Source: CAZFZT01 sp964523675
GTDB lineage: Bacteria; Planctomycetota; Phycisphaerae; Phycisphaerales; SM1A02
NCBI GenBank assembly: GCA_964523675.1
Contig: CAZFZT010000095.1
Location: 1-11,029, forward strand
Length of the DNA: 11,029 bases
Reading direction: 5' to 3'
The notes beneath the pieces were generated by a model, which did not search any database, was not told where the DNA came from, and saw nothing but the letters and a program-made list of their open reading frames with translations. This document shows, piece by piece, positions 5,154 through 11,029 of this stretch. The position numbers and the translations under genes are program-made. Position 1 is the first letter of the stretch; the number at the start of each line of letters is the position of its first letter.

Positions 5154-5333
5154 ATGGCCCGGAAGCCACCTGCGGGGAAGCGCATGCTCATACAAGCCGC
5201 CAACCCGGTGCGCGATGGTCTGGCTCACTCAGCAGATGCCCAGCGCGAAGCCACAGCGCTCTACAAGCGAACCGGAAGAATCATCAAACTCCTCACCGTC
5301 CAGGGCTTGCTGGATGAGGAATATGCTGTCTAA
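5154..5333 (+). CDS. Small basic protein of unknown function (59 aa), upstream of the OLD nuclease
   Basis: ATG at 5154, TAA at 5331-5333. The product starts with a basic, Pro-containing segment (MARKPPAGKR). A stretch likely to be two helices follows (about residues 20-57), with QREATALYKRTGRIIKLL and an acidic end, LLDEEYAV. There is no membrane segment, signal peptide or Cys. A promoter-like TTGCAA-17-TATTCT ends 9 nt before its ATG. The OLD-family gene starts 18 bp after its stop, so the two look like one operon. I do not recognise the protein. The small size, basic start and position invite the guess of a regulator, nucleic-acid-binding cofactor or antitoxin-like partner, but nothing in the sequence proves it. 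It could be a fortuitous ORF; the promoter and tight spacing favour a real gene. Confidence 0.5.
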   Translation: MARKPPAGKRMLIQAANPVRDGLAHSADAQREATALYKRTGRIIKLLTVQGLLDEEYAV

Positions 5334-5351
5334 TCGTCTTGGAAGATCCTT

Positions 5352-7040
5352 ATGCGACTTCATGAAGTAGCGATACACAACTTTCGTGGCGTACTTGACC
5401 AGACATTCTGCCTTCAAGACTACAGCCTGCTCGTCGGTGCCAACAATGCCGGGAAAAGCACCGTTATTGATGCTATTCGTGCGTTCTACGAGAAGGGCAC
5501 CAAATTCGAGGAGCGGGATGTCCCGTATATCACGACCAAAGACAACGAGTCCTGGGTTGAGCTGGAATTCGGACTTGAACGACAAGAATGGGATTCACTC
5601 AAGAGGGAATACCAACGCGATGATCTTCGTCTTCGTGTCCGCAGGCGCTTTCGGACATCTGCAAAGCTGCAGGATGGCAAATCGGCCGAGGGGTATGCCT
5701 TTGCATGTAATCCCGATGGGACGACTCATACCGAATCGTTCTATGGAGCGAAGGGCGTCCAGAACGGTAAGCTAGGGGATGTCATTTTCATCCCGGCGGT
5801 CAGCAAAGTTGACGACCACACCAAAACGACAGGTCCATCTGCACTTCGTGATCTACTCACGGATGTGCTTGACGATATCGTCGAGGACAGTAAGTCATTC
5901 GCTGGATTCAAAACAGAGTTCGAGAGGTTCTCGGCGGGCATAATGGATGAAGAGACCAAGGACGGCCGAAGCCTCTCCACATTGCAGGATGACATTAATG
6001 AACTCATTAGGACATGGGGAACTGAATTCAAGCTCAAACTGACACCTCCGAGCGCCTCGGACATCATCAAAGGCATGTTCGGGCACACGTTCCAGGATGA
6101 TGAGCACGGCAAGGAACAGGCGATCGACCGTTACGGTTCCGGGTTTCAACGCCACTTCATCTATTCTCTCATCATGGTTGCCGCTCGGCATGCTCGTAAG
6201 TCCGCCCCGAAGAAGACGAAAGAGTTTGCACCCTGCTTTACGCTCATCTTGTTCGAAGAACCTGAAGCGTTTCTTCACCCTCCTCAGCAAGAGGTGTTGG
6301 CACGTGGCCTGAGATCACTCGTAAAGGATTCTGACCGACAGGTTCTCTGCTCAACGCATTCGTCACACTTCGTGGGCAATAATACGGCAGCGATACCATC
6401 CCTTATTCGCGTCTCAAGAGACGGCGGAGAAGTGTCATGCCATCAGATTTGCAAGGAGCGTTGGGAGTCACTCATCAGCGCGAACCAAGATATTGGAGAC
6501 GAATACCCCACGCTGAAGGCCAAAGTGAGTGCCGACGACATGAAACCTGAGATGGAAGCTGTCAAGCACTTCCTATGGCTAAACCCTGACCGTTGTGGCC
6601 TGTTCTTTGCAAATCACGTATTGCTGGTCGAGGGCACCACAGAAGTCGCGCTGATCAAACGATTGATCGACGATGAGAAGATTCGGGCTCCAGAGCGCGG
6701 CCTATATGTATTGGACTGCCTCGGCAAGTACAACATTCACCGATTTACAAATCTAGTGACCGCGCTGGGGATACCGCACTCGGTTGTTTACGATGACGAC
6801 GACAATCGGAACGAACACAAGGAGCTGAACAGTCTCATTTGCAAATCGTGTTCCCCCAACCTGACTTTAGAATGCAAGCCCATTCCGGACAAACTCGAAG
6901 CGTTCTTGGGTGTACCATCCGCCGGTCCTCCGTATCGCAAGCCCCAGCATTTGCTTTTTCACTATGACAGCGGGACCATCGAGGACGACAAGGTCAAGGC
7001 GTTTTGTGAGTTGATCGAGTCGTGCTTCCCACATTGCTAG
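5352..7040 (+). CDS. OLD-family ATP-dependent endonuclease: AAA/ABC-type ATPase plus TOPRIM domain (562 aa)
   Basis: Overcoming-lysogenisation-defect family nuclease. The N-terminal ATPase begins like SMC/RecF proteins (LHEVAIHNFRG) and has Walker A GANNAGKST (residues 29-37), an ABC-signature-like GSGFQR (262-267), Walker B LILFEEPEAFLHP (E302-E303) and an H-loop CSTHSSH (H336). The C-terminal TOPRIM nuclease shows LLVEGTTE (E427, E431), LDCLGKYNI, and an acidic DDDD cluster (481-484) for metal binding. Length fits class 1 OLD proteins. No UvrD/Rep helicase lies beside it, unlike GajA of Gabija. Family members cleave DNA and several defend against phage. Codon use is less G+C-biased than that of the flanking ybjQ and CPBP genes, and repeat elements start directly after its TAG, suggesting horizontal gain. 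GGAAG (5341-5345) is a weak ribosome site. The family is firm; a defence role is inferred. Confidence 0.92.
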   Translation: MRLHEVAIHNFRGVLDQTFCLQDYSLLVGANNAGKSTVIDAIRAFYEKGTKFEERDVPYITTKDNESWVELEFGLERQEWDSLKREYQRDDLRLRVRRRFRTSAKLQDGKSAEGYAFACNPDGTTHTESFYGAKGVQNGKLGDVIFIPAVSKVDDHTKTTGPSALRDLLTDVLDDIVEDSKSFAGFKTEFERFSAGIMDEETKDGRSLSTLQDDINELIRTWGTEFKLKLTPPSASDIIKGMFGHTFQDDEHGKEQAIDRYGSGFQRHFIYSLIMVAARHARKSAPKKTKEFAPCFTLILFEEPEAFLHPPQQEVLARGLRSLVKDSDRQVLCSTHSSHFVGNNTAAIPSLIRVSRDGGEVSCHQICKERWESLISANQDIGDEYPTLKAKVSADDMKPEMEAVKHFLWLNPDRCGLFFANHVLLVEGTTEVALIKRLIDDEKIRAPERGLYVLDCLGKYNIHRFTNLVTALGIPHSVVYDDDDNRNEHKELNSLICKSCSPNLTLECKPIPDKLEAFLGVPSAGPPYRKPQHLLFHYDSGTIEDDKVKAFCELIESCFPHC

Positions 7041-7138
7041 CGTGTAGGGTGGCTAAAGCACAGCGAAACCCACCTTGCCGTGCGGGGCCGGACGGTTCCG
7101 GTGGGTTTCGCTCCTGATGTCGCTCTACCCACCCAACG
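7041..7138. repeat. Dispersed palindromic repeat element after the OLD gene
   Basis: A perfect 13-bp inverted repeat pairs AGCGAAACCCACC (7062-7074) with GGTGGGTTTCGCT (7100-7112). Outside it, GTAGGGTGG (7044-7052) faces CTACCCACCC (7125-7134), an imperfect second arm. Elements with the GTAGGGTGGG...GGTGGGTTTCGCT theme are, from memory, scattered through many bacterial genomes. The element begins at the base after the OLD stop codon and may also act as a 3' stabiliser. Confidence 0.75.
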
Positions 7139-7161
7139 CCGCTTTTCCCGCGCAGCGGATG

Positions 7162-7199
7162 AAAAAACGCCCGGCCCGAGCAATGCTCAAAGGCCGGCG
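7162..7199 (-). terminator. Strong rho-independent terminator acting on the minus strand
   Basis: Read on the minus strand, CGCCGGCC (7199-7192) pairs with GGCC and GGGCG (7176-7168, one bulge). An inner GAGC/GCTC helix (7188-7185 with 7181-7178) closes an ATT loop, and six Ts follow (7167-7162). On the plus strand no T-run follows. No convincing minus-strand gene lies to the right, so the terminated transcript is unknown. Confidence 0.6.
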
Positions 7200-7315
7200 C
7201 TTCCGGGGGGCAGGGGCAGTTTGAAGCGCACTGCGGGGCTTGACAAATGCTCTTTCCGCCTCTGCAAACGCCGCTGCGCGGCTGGAGTGGGTCCAATGCA
7301 ACCACATCAGCGAGC

Positions 7316-7369
7316 GGAGTGCGGACGTTCCGTCCGCACATTGTTCATGCGGGCGGAACGCCCGCGCTC
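7316..7369. repeat. Twin-hairpin palindromic element
   Basis: Two perfect 7-bp hairpins with 3-nt loops lie side by side: GCGGACG-TTC-CGTCCGC (7321-7337) and GCGGGCG-GAA-CGCCCGC (7349-7365). Each half is nearly the reverse complement of the other, flanked by GGAGT and GCTCC, so the whole unit is itself a large palindrome. The theme recalls a dispersed repeat of planctomycete and verrucomicrobial genomes (recalled, not searched). Confidence 0.8.
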
Positions 7370-7438
7370 CCCAAGATATCTGGACTCGTGCTGCTTCCGG
7401 CCGAGGATGGCGCGGTGGGTGGTTCGGATGGCCGGTAA

Positions 7439-7467
7439 TCGTCATGAGGCCTCAGGCGTGCTACCTT
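7439..7467 (+). promoter_or_regulatory. Candidate promoter for the CPBP protease gene
   Basis: TCGTCA (7439-7444), 17 bp, then TACCTT (7462-7467), which ends 8 nt before the ATG at 7476. The match to consensus is modest, but the -10 to ATG distance equals that at 3411. No Shine-Dalgarno sequence is present. Confidence 0.35.
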
Positions 7468-7475
7468 ACTCCTTC

Positions 7476-8975
7476 ATGGACGAGACGACGATTGAGCATC
7501 GACAGCCGAGGACGATTCGCACCTATCCGGGTGTGGCGTGGGGGATCATCATCTTTCTTGTGCTGCTGACGATGGTGATTCAGCGCTGGCCGGTGGAGGA
7601 GGCCGGCTCCGCCGATGATGGCGGCTTTGAAGTGCAGCTTCAGGGAAAGGTGTTGGCCGCTGGTGCTGAGATGGGTGGTGGGGGGTACGGCGGCATGTAC
7701 ACGAAAGAGGCCGAGAAACTGAACAGCGGCTCGATCGGGCAGCGGCAGCGCGCGATCGTGCTGATTGCGGATGTGGCAGGGCCGATCGTTGCGGCGGAGC
7801 GTCTTGCGGAACTCGATGAACTGATCGCGGAACACACCGGGCCGGAGGCGGAACATCCGGTGGAGATGAGCGAAGAGCAGAGGCGCGTGCAGGAGGCGCT
7901 TCATCTGCTTTATGGTGAGGAGGCGCAAGGGAGCGCGGGGGAAGTCGATCGGCCTCGGGTGGAGGCGCTGGATCAAGCGCAGCGGGATCTGCTGGTGGCG
8001 GAGCTGGACTGGTTCGGCGAGCTGGCGCTTGTGCCTGAGAAGAATCAGTTTGCCGCTGCGCGGAAGGACTTCTTTGGCGGGCCGATTGCGGTGCTGCTGG
8101 CGCTGTCGGTGCTGATGATTGTTCTTGTGGTGGCAGGGGTGGGCGGCGTTGCGGGACTGGTGATTCTGGTGGTCTTTGCGTTTCAGGGTCGATTGGGGCG
8201 GGGGCTTGCGCCGGGCCGCGCTCCTCATGGCATGTACGCTGAGACGTTTGCGGTGTGGATGGCGCTGTTTTATCTGTTGCAATTCGGCGGGCTGCTTGTG
8301 GGCATCTTCGCTCAGCAGCATGTGCTGTTCATCATGTTCGTTGCGTTCTTTCTGTCGCTTCTTGCGCTGGGGTGGCCGGTGGTTCGCGGTGTGCCGTGGC
8401 GGGTGGTGCGGCAGGACATTGGGCTGCATCCTGGGCGCGGCATGGTGGTGGAGGGCGCGGTCGGTGTGGGCGGTTACGCCATGACGCTGCCGATCCTTGC
8501 AATTGCGGTCGTGATCGTCATTGTGCTGGTTGCGATCAATGAATTGATTCGTCAGGGGATGGGCGGCGCGGAACACCCGCTTGAGCCGAGCGGCTCGGCG
8601 GCACATCCGCTCTTTGAAGCGCTTTCGGAGCCGGGCGTGTGGATTCGTGTACAGATGCTGCTGGCGGCAGCGGTGGCGGCGCCGATCGTGGAGGAGATCA
8701 TGTTCCGCGGCGTGTTCTATCGGCATGTGCGCGATGCGTTTCGCAGCCCGGCGATGGGGGCGCTGGTGCCTACTTTGGGCAGCACGGCGGTGACGGGTTT
8801 GCTGTTTGCGGCGATTCACCCGGTGCCGTGGTTCGCCTGGCCGGGGCTCTTTGCGCTGGCGCTGGGGTTTGCTCTGTTGCGGGAGTGGCGTGGAAGCGTG
8901 GTGCCGGGGATTGTGATGCACGGCCTTCATAATGCGATGGTCGTAACCATGGTGATGCTGATTCTGGGGGTGTGA
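7476..8975 (+). CDS. CPBP-family intramembrane metalloprotease with long N-terminal extension (499 aa)
   Basis: CPBP (CAAX/Abi-type) intramembrane glutamic/metallo-protease. The catalytic motifs are complete: EEIMFRG (E406, E407, R411), H448 in FAAIHP, and HGLHN (H482, N486). They lie in the usual three C-terminal helices. Before them come one membrane helix (~20-35), a soluble region of ~165 residues with a Gly-rich GGGGYGG (67-73) and acidic helices, then four or more helices from residue ~203. The usual catalytic core is ~200-300 aa, so about 200 residues here are extra; they may sense or present a substrate on the outer side of the membrane. The open frame extends upstream to 7080, but that part translates repeat elements. 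The ATG at 7476, with a -10-like box 8 nt before it, is the sensible start. Substrate unknown. Confidence 0.9.
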   Translation: MDETTIEHRQPRTIRTYPGVAWGIIIFLVLLTMVIQRWPVEEAGSADDGGFEVQLQGKVLAAGAEMGGGGYGGMYTKEAEKLNSGSIGQRQRAIVLIADVAGPIVAAERLAELDELIAEHTGPEAEHPVEMSEEQRRVQEALHLLYGEEAQGSAGEVDRPRVEALDQAQRDLLVAELDWFGELALVPEKNQFAAARKDFFGGPIAVLLALSVLMIVLVVAGVGGVAGLVILVVFAFQGRLGRGLAPGRAPHGMYAETFAVWMALFYLLQFGGLLVGIFAQQHVLFIMFVAFFLSLLALGWPVVRGVPWRVVRQDIGLHPGRGMVVEGAVGVGGYAMTLPILAIAVVIVIVLVAINELIRQGMGGAEHPLEPSGSAAHPLFEALSEPGVWIRVQMLLAAAVAAPIVEEIMFRGVFYRHVRDAFRSPAMGALVPTLGSTAVTGLLFAAIHPVPWFAWPGLFALALGFALLREWRGSVVPGIVMHGLHNAMVVTMVMLILGV

Positions 8976-9038
8976 GCCGTTCCTGGCCGAAAAGGAAGAA
9001 ATCAGGAAATCACCTCCCCTCGTGGAGCGTTTTTCAGT

Positions 9039-9044
9039 GATAAT
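9039..9044 (+). promoter_or_regulatory. Possible -10 box GATAAT for the 9105 gene
   Basis: GATAAT matches the consensus at 5 of 6 positions and lies 60 nt before the ATG, allowing a leader with a Shine-Dalgarno sequence. There is no recognisable -35. The rest of 8976-9104 shows only short, weak stems (for example CTCC/GGAG at 9014-9027, followed by GCGTTTTT), which could be a poor terminator for the CPBP gene. Confidence 0.3.
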
Positions 9045-9092
9045 GCCAAGTGAACGCTCGCCAACCTTGCCGCGTCGAACTGCCGTGGCTAC

Positions 9093-9097
9093 AGGAG
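9093..9097 (+). promoter_or_regulatory. Shine-Dalgarno AGGAG for the 9105 gene
   Basis: AGGAG stands 7 nt before the ATG at 9105 and decides the start in favour of 9105 over the second ATG at 9108. It contrasts with the upstream genes, which lack such a site. Confidence 0.75.
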
Positions 9098-9104
9098 CAT
9101 TGCC

Positions 9105-10028
9105 ATGATGACCCCGCATCTGATCGTGCTGTGTCTGACGCTGACTGCGTTGTCGGCTGCCCCGGCACGTGGCGGCGATGGCGATGTGGTGACGAAGCCG
9201 CTCGACTCAAGCGCGTTCATTGATCGGCTGATCGAGCGTTATCGAGCGATGGCGTCATATCGTGATCTGACGAACGTGGTGAGGATCACCCGAACCGGGA
9301 ACGCGCCGCAGGATTCTGTGCGTTCGGAGACGCGGCTGTCATGCGAGATGCTCGATGGCGAACTCCGTATTGTGACGCCAGGCGCGCAGTTGCGGCGGTC
9401 GCTGTATGAAGCTGTCGGTTTCTCCATGACGAGCCGGGATCATGTGGAGGCGGCGCCGAATGAGAGCGCGGAGCCGGAGCAAAGTTCTTCGGCCAACGCT
9501 TCGAGCGGAGGCAAGGATCTCATGCAGGGTTATCGGCTTTGGCTTGCGCCGCACATGGTGCTCAAGTTTGCTGACGAACCGCTGCGAGACTTGCGGCCGA
9601 AGGGCGCGGGTGACGGCTTCACCGCAACCGGCGCTTCGGCGGTGCGGGTGCAGGATCGTGAGATGGTTCACTTGGAGCTCAAGAGCGGCGGCGTCAGCGC
9701 GGCGGCTGATGCGCCGGATGACTATGACGCCAAGGTTGATTTGTATGTCAATCCTGAGTCCATGCTGATCGAGCGAATTGAAAGTCACGAGCGCCTGCCG
9801 GACGGCGGGAGCATTGAGACCACCTATATGATCGAGCCGCTTGAGGCGGATGCGCCTGTGATAACTCCGCCACTTCATCCGGTTATGGTCCCGGAAGGCG
9901 CGCAGCCGGGTGGCGAAGGTGAGAAGGGCGCGGTCGAACCGGCGCCGGGGAAGGCGAATGAGCCGGCGAAGGAGCACCCTGACGTTGAGCCATCGAACGA
10001 TAACGGTCCGCCGCCGCAGGTACTCTGA
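9105..10028 (+). CDS. Exported protein of unknown function, possibly LolA/DUF2092-like (307 aa)
   Basis: The N-terminus has a signal peptide: a hydrophobic core LIVLCLTLTALSA and an APA cleavage site near residue 21. There is no lipobox at that site, so a soluble periplasmic protein is expected. After it, IDRLIERYRAMASYRDLTNVVRI (split: ERYRAMASYRD) recalls the helix and first strand of LolA-like or DUF2092 proteins, in which an incomplete beta-barrel binds lipid. Later segments fit alternating strands (VHLELKSGG, KVDLYVNPESMLIERIE, IETTYMIEPLE). A low-complexity Ser/Glu/Ala segment lies near residues 118-135, and the last ~55 residues are Pro, Glu and Gly rich, probably disordered. It has its own Shine-Dalgarno and is flanked by non-coding DNA on both sides. 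The exported nature is sound; the fold assignment is tentative. Confidence 0.75.
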   Translation: MMTPHLIVLCLTLTALSAAPARGGDGDVVTKPLDSSAFIDRLIERYRAMASYRDLTNVVRITRTGNAPQDSVRSETRLSCEMLDGELRIVTPGAQLRRSLYEAVGFSMTSRDHVEAAPNESAEPEQSSSANASSGGKDLMQGYRLWLAPHMVLKFADEPLRDLRPKGAGDGFTATGASAVRVQDREMVHLELKSGGVSAAADAPDDYDAKVDLYVNPESMLIERIESHERLPDGGSIETTYMIEPLEADAPVITPPLHPVMVPEGAQPGGEGEKGAVEPAPGKANEPAKEHPDVEPSNDNGPPPQVL

Positions 10029-10056
10029 TCATTCGTGTACGGCGGGGGAAGCAGCG

Positions 10057-10117
10057 TGAAGATTGACTTCAGCGCCGCGTGAGCGATGCGGGGTCTCTGC
10101 TGCGCTCACTGCCGGCG
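10057..10117 (+). other. Two adjacent hairpins downstream of the 9105 gene
   Basis: TGAAG (10057-10061) pairs with CTTCA (10067-10071) around ATTGA. Next, GTGAGCG (10079-10085) pairs perfectly with CGCTCAC (10103-10109), and the stem continues outward through CGCCG (10073-10077) and CGGCG (10113-10117) after a bulge. There is no T-run, so these may stabilise the 3' end or terminate weakly. The two structures compete slightly at 10071-10077. The rest of 10118-10270 shows no gene. Confidence 0.4.
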
Positions 10118-10277
10118 GGTGTGGGAGGCGCGATTCAGGGAGGCGGCATGCGGTGCAGACGCGAGCTGCATGAGGTGATGATTGGCCATCGCCAGGTTCA
10201 GGCACTTATCGCCCCCTCATAAACCGGCGTTTTAGTGGGTCATGTGAAGTTGGCGCGATTATGCGCGTGGGTTGCGC

Positions 10278-10302
10278 GGCTGCATGAATGCAGCCATTCA
10301 TG
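10278..10302 (+). other. Two overlapping, mutually exclusive 8-bp hairpins
   Basis: GGCTGCAT (10278-10285) pairs perfectly with ATGCAGCC (10288-10295). CATGAATG (10283-10290) pairs perfectly with CATTCATG (10295-10302). The two share bases 10283-10295 and cannot form together. They lie in the 606-bp non-coding stretch before the pilin gene. Confidence 0.5.
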
Positions 10303-10458
10303 GACGCAAGGGGCACGTCGATACAAGGAGTGTGTTTCACGCGAATGCATCGCGCTCGCATCAACGTGATTTCGTCGTCGGAGGGGATGACGAAAGCGGC
10401 CACGAGCCGTCACCAGGCCACGGATGGGCCAGCGAGGAGAGACGGGGCGAGCGCGTGG

Positions 10459-10504
10459 GTCGGCTTGGCATAACTGCCCGGCCGACGCTTCCCCGGTTTC
10501 GGGG
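10459..10504 (+). other. Tandem hairpins upstream of the pilin gene
   Basis: Hairpin 1: GTCGGC (10459-10464) pairs with GCCGAC (10481-10486). Inside it, GGCA (10467-10470) pairs with TGCC (10475-10478) around TAAC, leaving a 2x2 internal loop. Hairpin 2: CCCCG (10491-10495) pairs with CGGGG (10500-10504) around GTTT, followed by GTTTCT. This could be a weak terminator or a structured leader. I see no known riboswitch signature, including that of the c-di-GMP class. A further TGAAGCG/CGCTTCA hairpin lies at 10560-10578. Confidence 0.45.
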
Positions 10505-10620
10505 GTTTCTGGCTGGGTCCGCGATCGTCGTCGGGCTCAGTTGCTCTGCCGGACGGTCATGAAGCGGCGTGCGCTTCACAGAGGCCCGGCCGGAATGTTC
10601 GCTCGAGTCCCTTTTCTTGC

Positions 10621-10626
10621 AAGGAG
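10621..10626 (+). promoter_or_regulatory. Shine-Dalgarno AAGGAG for the pilin gene
   Basis: AAGGAG stands 8 nt before the ATG at 10635. It decides the start there rather than further upstream in the same open frame, and gives a normal 12-residue prepilin leader. Confidence 0.85.
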
Positions 10627-10634
10627 TCCATCTC

Positions 10635-10985
10635 ATGCACACGCGCCAACACCCGAAGGCCAAGCGCGCCTTCACCCTGATCGAAATTCTGATCGTCGTG
10701 GTGATTCTCGGCATTCTTGCTGCGATCATCATCCCGCAGTTCTCTGAGTCAGCCGAGGCCGCGCGCGACAACGCCGCCAACTCGACGCTCCAGACCGTGC
10801 GGGCCCAGGTGGAACTGTACAAGTTCAAGGAGGGAGCATGCCCGGCCTCACTGGATGACATGGTTGACGATGGTTACCTGATCGGCAACAGCGACGGCGA
10901 ATTCGCCCATCCGGATGGCTACACCATCGAACTGGATACAGATGAATGCACCGTTTCGATGACCGCGGCTGGCGAAGACGGATAA
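10635..10985 (+). CDS. GspG-like type II secretion pseudopilin / type IV pilin-like protein (116 aa)
   Basis: Prepilin with a short basic leader (MHTRQHPKAKRA), a cleavage point A12|F13 and the conserved Glu at mature position 5 (E17) in FTLIEILIVVVILGILAAI. The hydrophobic N-terminal helix then runs through PQFSESAEAARDNAANSTLQ and TVRAQVELYKFKEG, the pattern of GspG-type pseudopilins. The prepilin peptidase should cut and methylate the N-terminus, and the protein should join a pseudopilus or pilus at the inner membrane. The globular part is short and lacks the GspG-type GDPWGNPY segment. Instead two cysteines (C69, C105) could form a disulfide. No other secretion gene is in view. A strong Shine-Dalgarno fixes the start. 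The pilin class is certain; the exact system is not. Confidence 0.9.
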   Translation: MHTRQHPKAKRAFTLIEILIVVVILGILAAIIIPQFSESAEAARDNAANSTLQTVRAQVELYKFKEGACPASLDDMVDDGYLIGNSDGEFAHPDGYTIELDTDECTVSMTAAGEDG

Positions 10986-11029
10986 TGCGCTCATCAGTGC
11001 AGGAACATCGAAGGGCCGGCGCGTCGACG

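Noticed and set aside
5352..7040. OLD protein considered as Gabija GajA or a PtuA-type Septu ATPase
   Set aside because: No UvrD-like gajB and no HNH ptuB lies beside it, and the TOPRIM domain rules out PtuA; a stand-alone class 1 OLD-type assignment is safer.
6994..7445. Two overlapping minus-strand ORFs in the OLD-CPBP intergenic region
   Set aside because: They run through the repeat elements and a terminator hairpin; such reading frames arise from the palindromes and show no protein-like composition.
7080..7475. Upstream extension of the CPBP frame to an earlier start
   Set aside because: This part translates palindromic repeat elements and lacks membrane-protein character; the ATG at 7476 has a suitable -10 box and a sensible N-terminus.
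7461..9119. Very long minus-strand open frame (552 codons) opposite the CPBP protease
   Set aside because: Extremely His/Arg/Gln-rich translation with no motif; it is the antisense shadow of a G+C-rich gene whose plus-strand motifs are certain.
10400..10505. Possible c-di-GMP or glycine riboswitch before the pilin
   Set aside because: The hairpins are clear, but the conserved core sequences of those classes are not present, so only a structured region is reported.
10272..10562. 96-aa plus-strand ORF in the pilin leader region
   Set aside because: Composition is random-looking, there is no Shine-Dalgarno or -10 box, and it runs through several hairpins; better explained as non-coding.
10361..10861. 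166-aa minus-strand ORF overlapping the pilin and its leader
   Set aside because: It lies opposite the certain pilin gene and has no recognisable domain or ribosome site.

Overview
The window looks like a metagenome-assembled scaffold from a planctomycete, probably a Phycisphaerae-like lineage. That is an inference. It rests on three small membrane proteins with C-terminal CPxC...CPEC zinc ribbons, an FG-GAP surface protein, a GspG-like pilin, short tandem repeats of 7 and 8 bp, and dispersed palindromic elements of types I associate with Planctomycetota. Two assembly scars are visible: an abrupt in-frame chimera near 317-325 and a 100-N gap at 2687-2786. No tRNA, rRNA, transposase or CRISPR array was seen.

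Layout. Positions 2-~322 hold an internal piece of carB in a very G+C-rich codon style. It runs in frame into an FG-GAP propeller protein with a Cys-rich tail (~317-1747) whose codon style is quite different. Positions 1748-3326 hold three unrelated-looking membrane mini-proteins ending in zinc ribbons (1810-2244, 2332-2568, 2958-3326). The third follows one base after a truncated duplicate of the start of an exbB/tolQ-like gene. The full exbB/tolQ-like gene is at 3411-4058 and has no exbD beside it. After a knot of three repeat types (4026-4193) come two translationally coupled YbjQ-family genes (4201-5135).

Positions 5116-7040 look like a small accessory island. A promoter inside the end of the second ybjQ gene leads to a 59-aa ORF of unknown function (5154-5333), followed 18 bp later by a full OLD-family ATPase-TOPRIM nuclease (5352-7040), a family known from anti-phage defence. 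The 435-bp gap after it (7041-7475) is packed with palindromic repeats and carries a minus-strand terminator with no matching gene. Then come a 499-aa CPBP-type intramembrane protease (7476-8975), an exported 307-aa protein with a Pro/Glu-rich tail (9105-10028), a 606-bp structured non-coding stretch, and a short GspG-like pilin (10635-10985).

A recurring theme is a TANNNT-like -10 box ending only 6-9 nt before the ATG (1810, 2659, 3411, 5154, 7476, perhaps 4201), with no Shine-Dalgarno sequence. This suggests leaderless transcription. The two exported products (9105 and 10635) instead have clear Shine-Dalgarno sequences. The best candidate for an undescribed system is the 59-aa ORF plus OLD nuclease pair. 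The other unusual items are the repeat-derived regulatory and C-terminal sequences and the hairpin-rich pilin leader.
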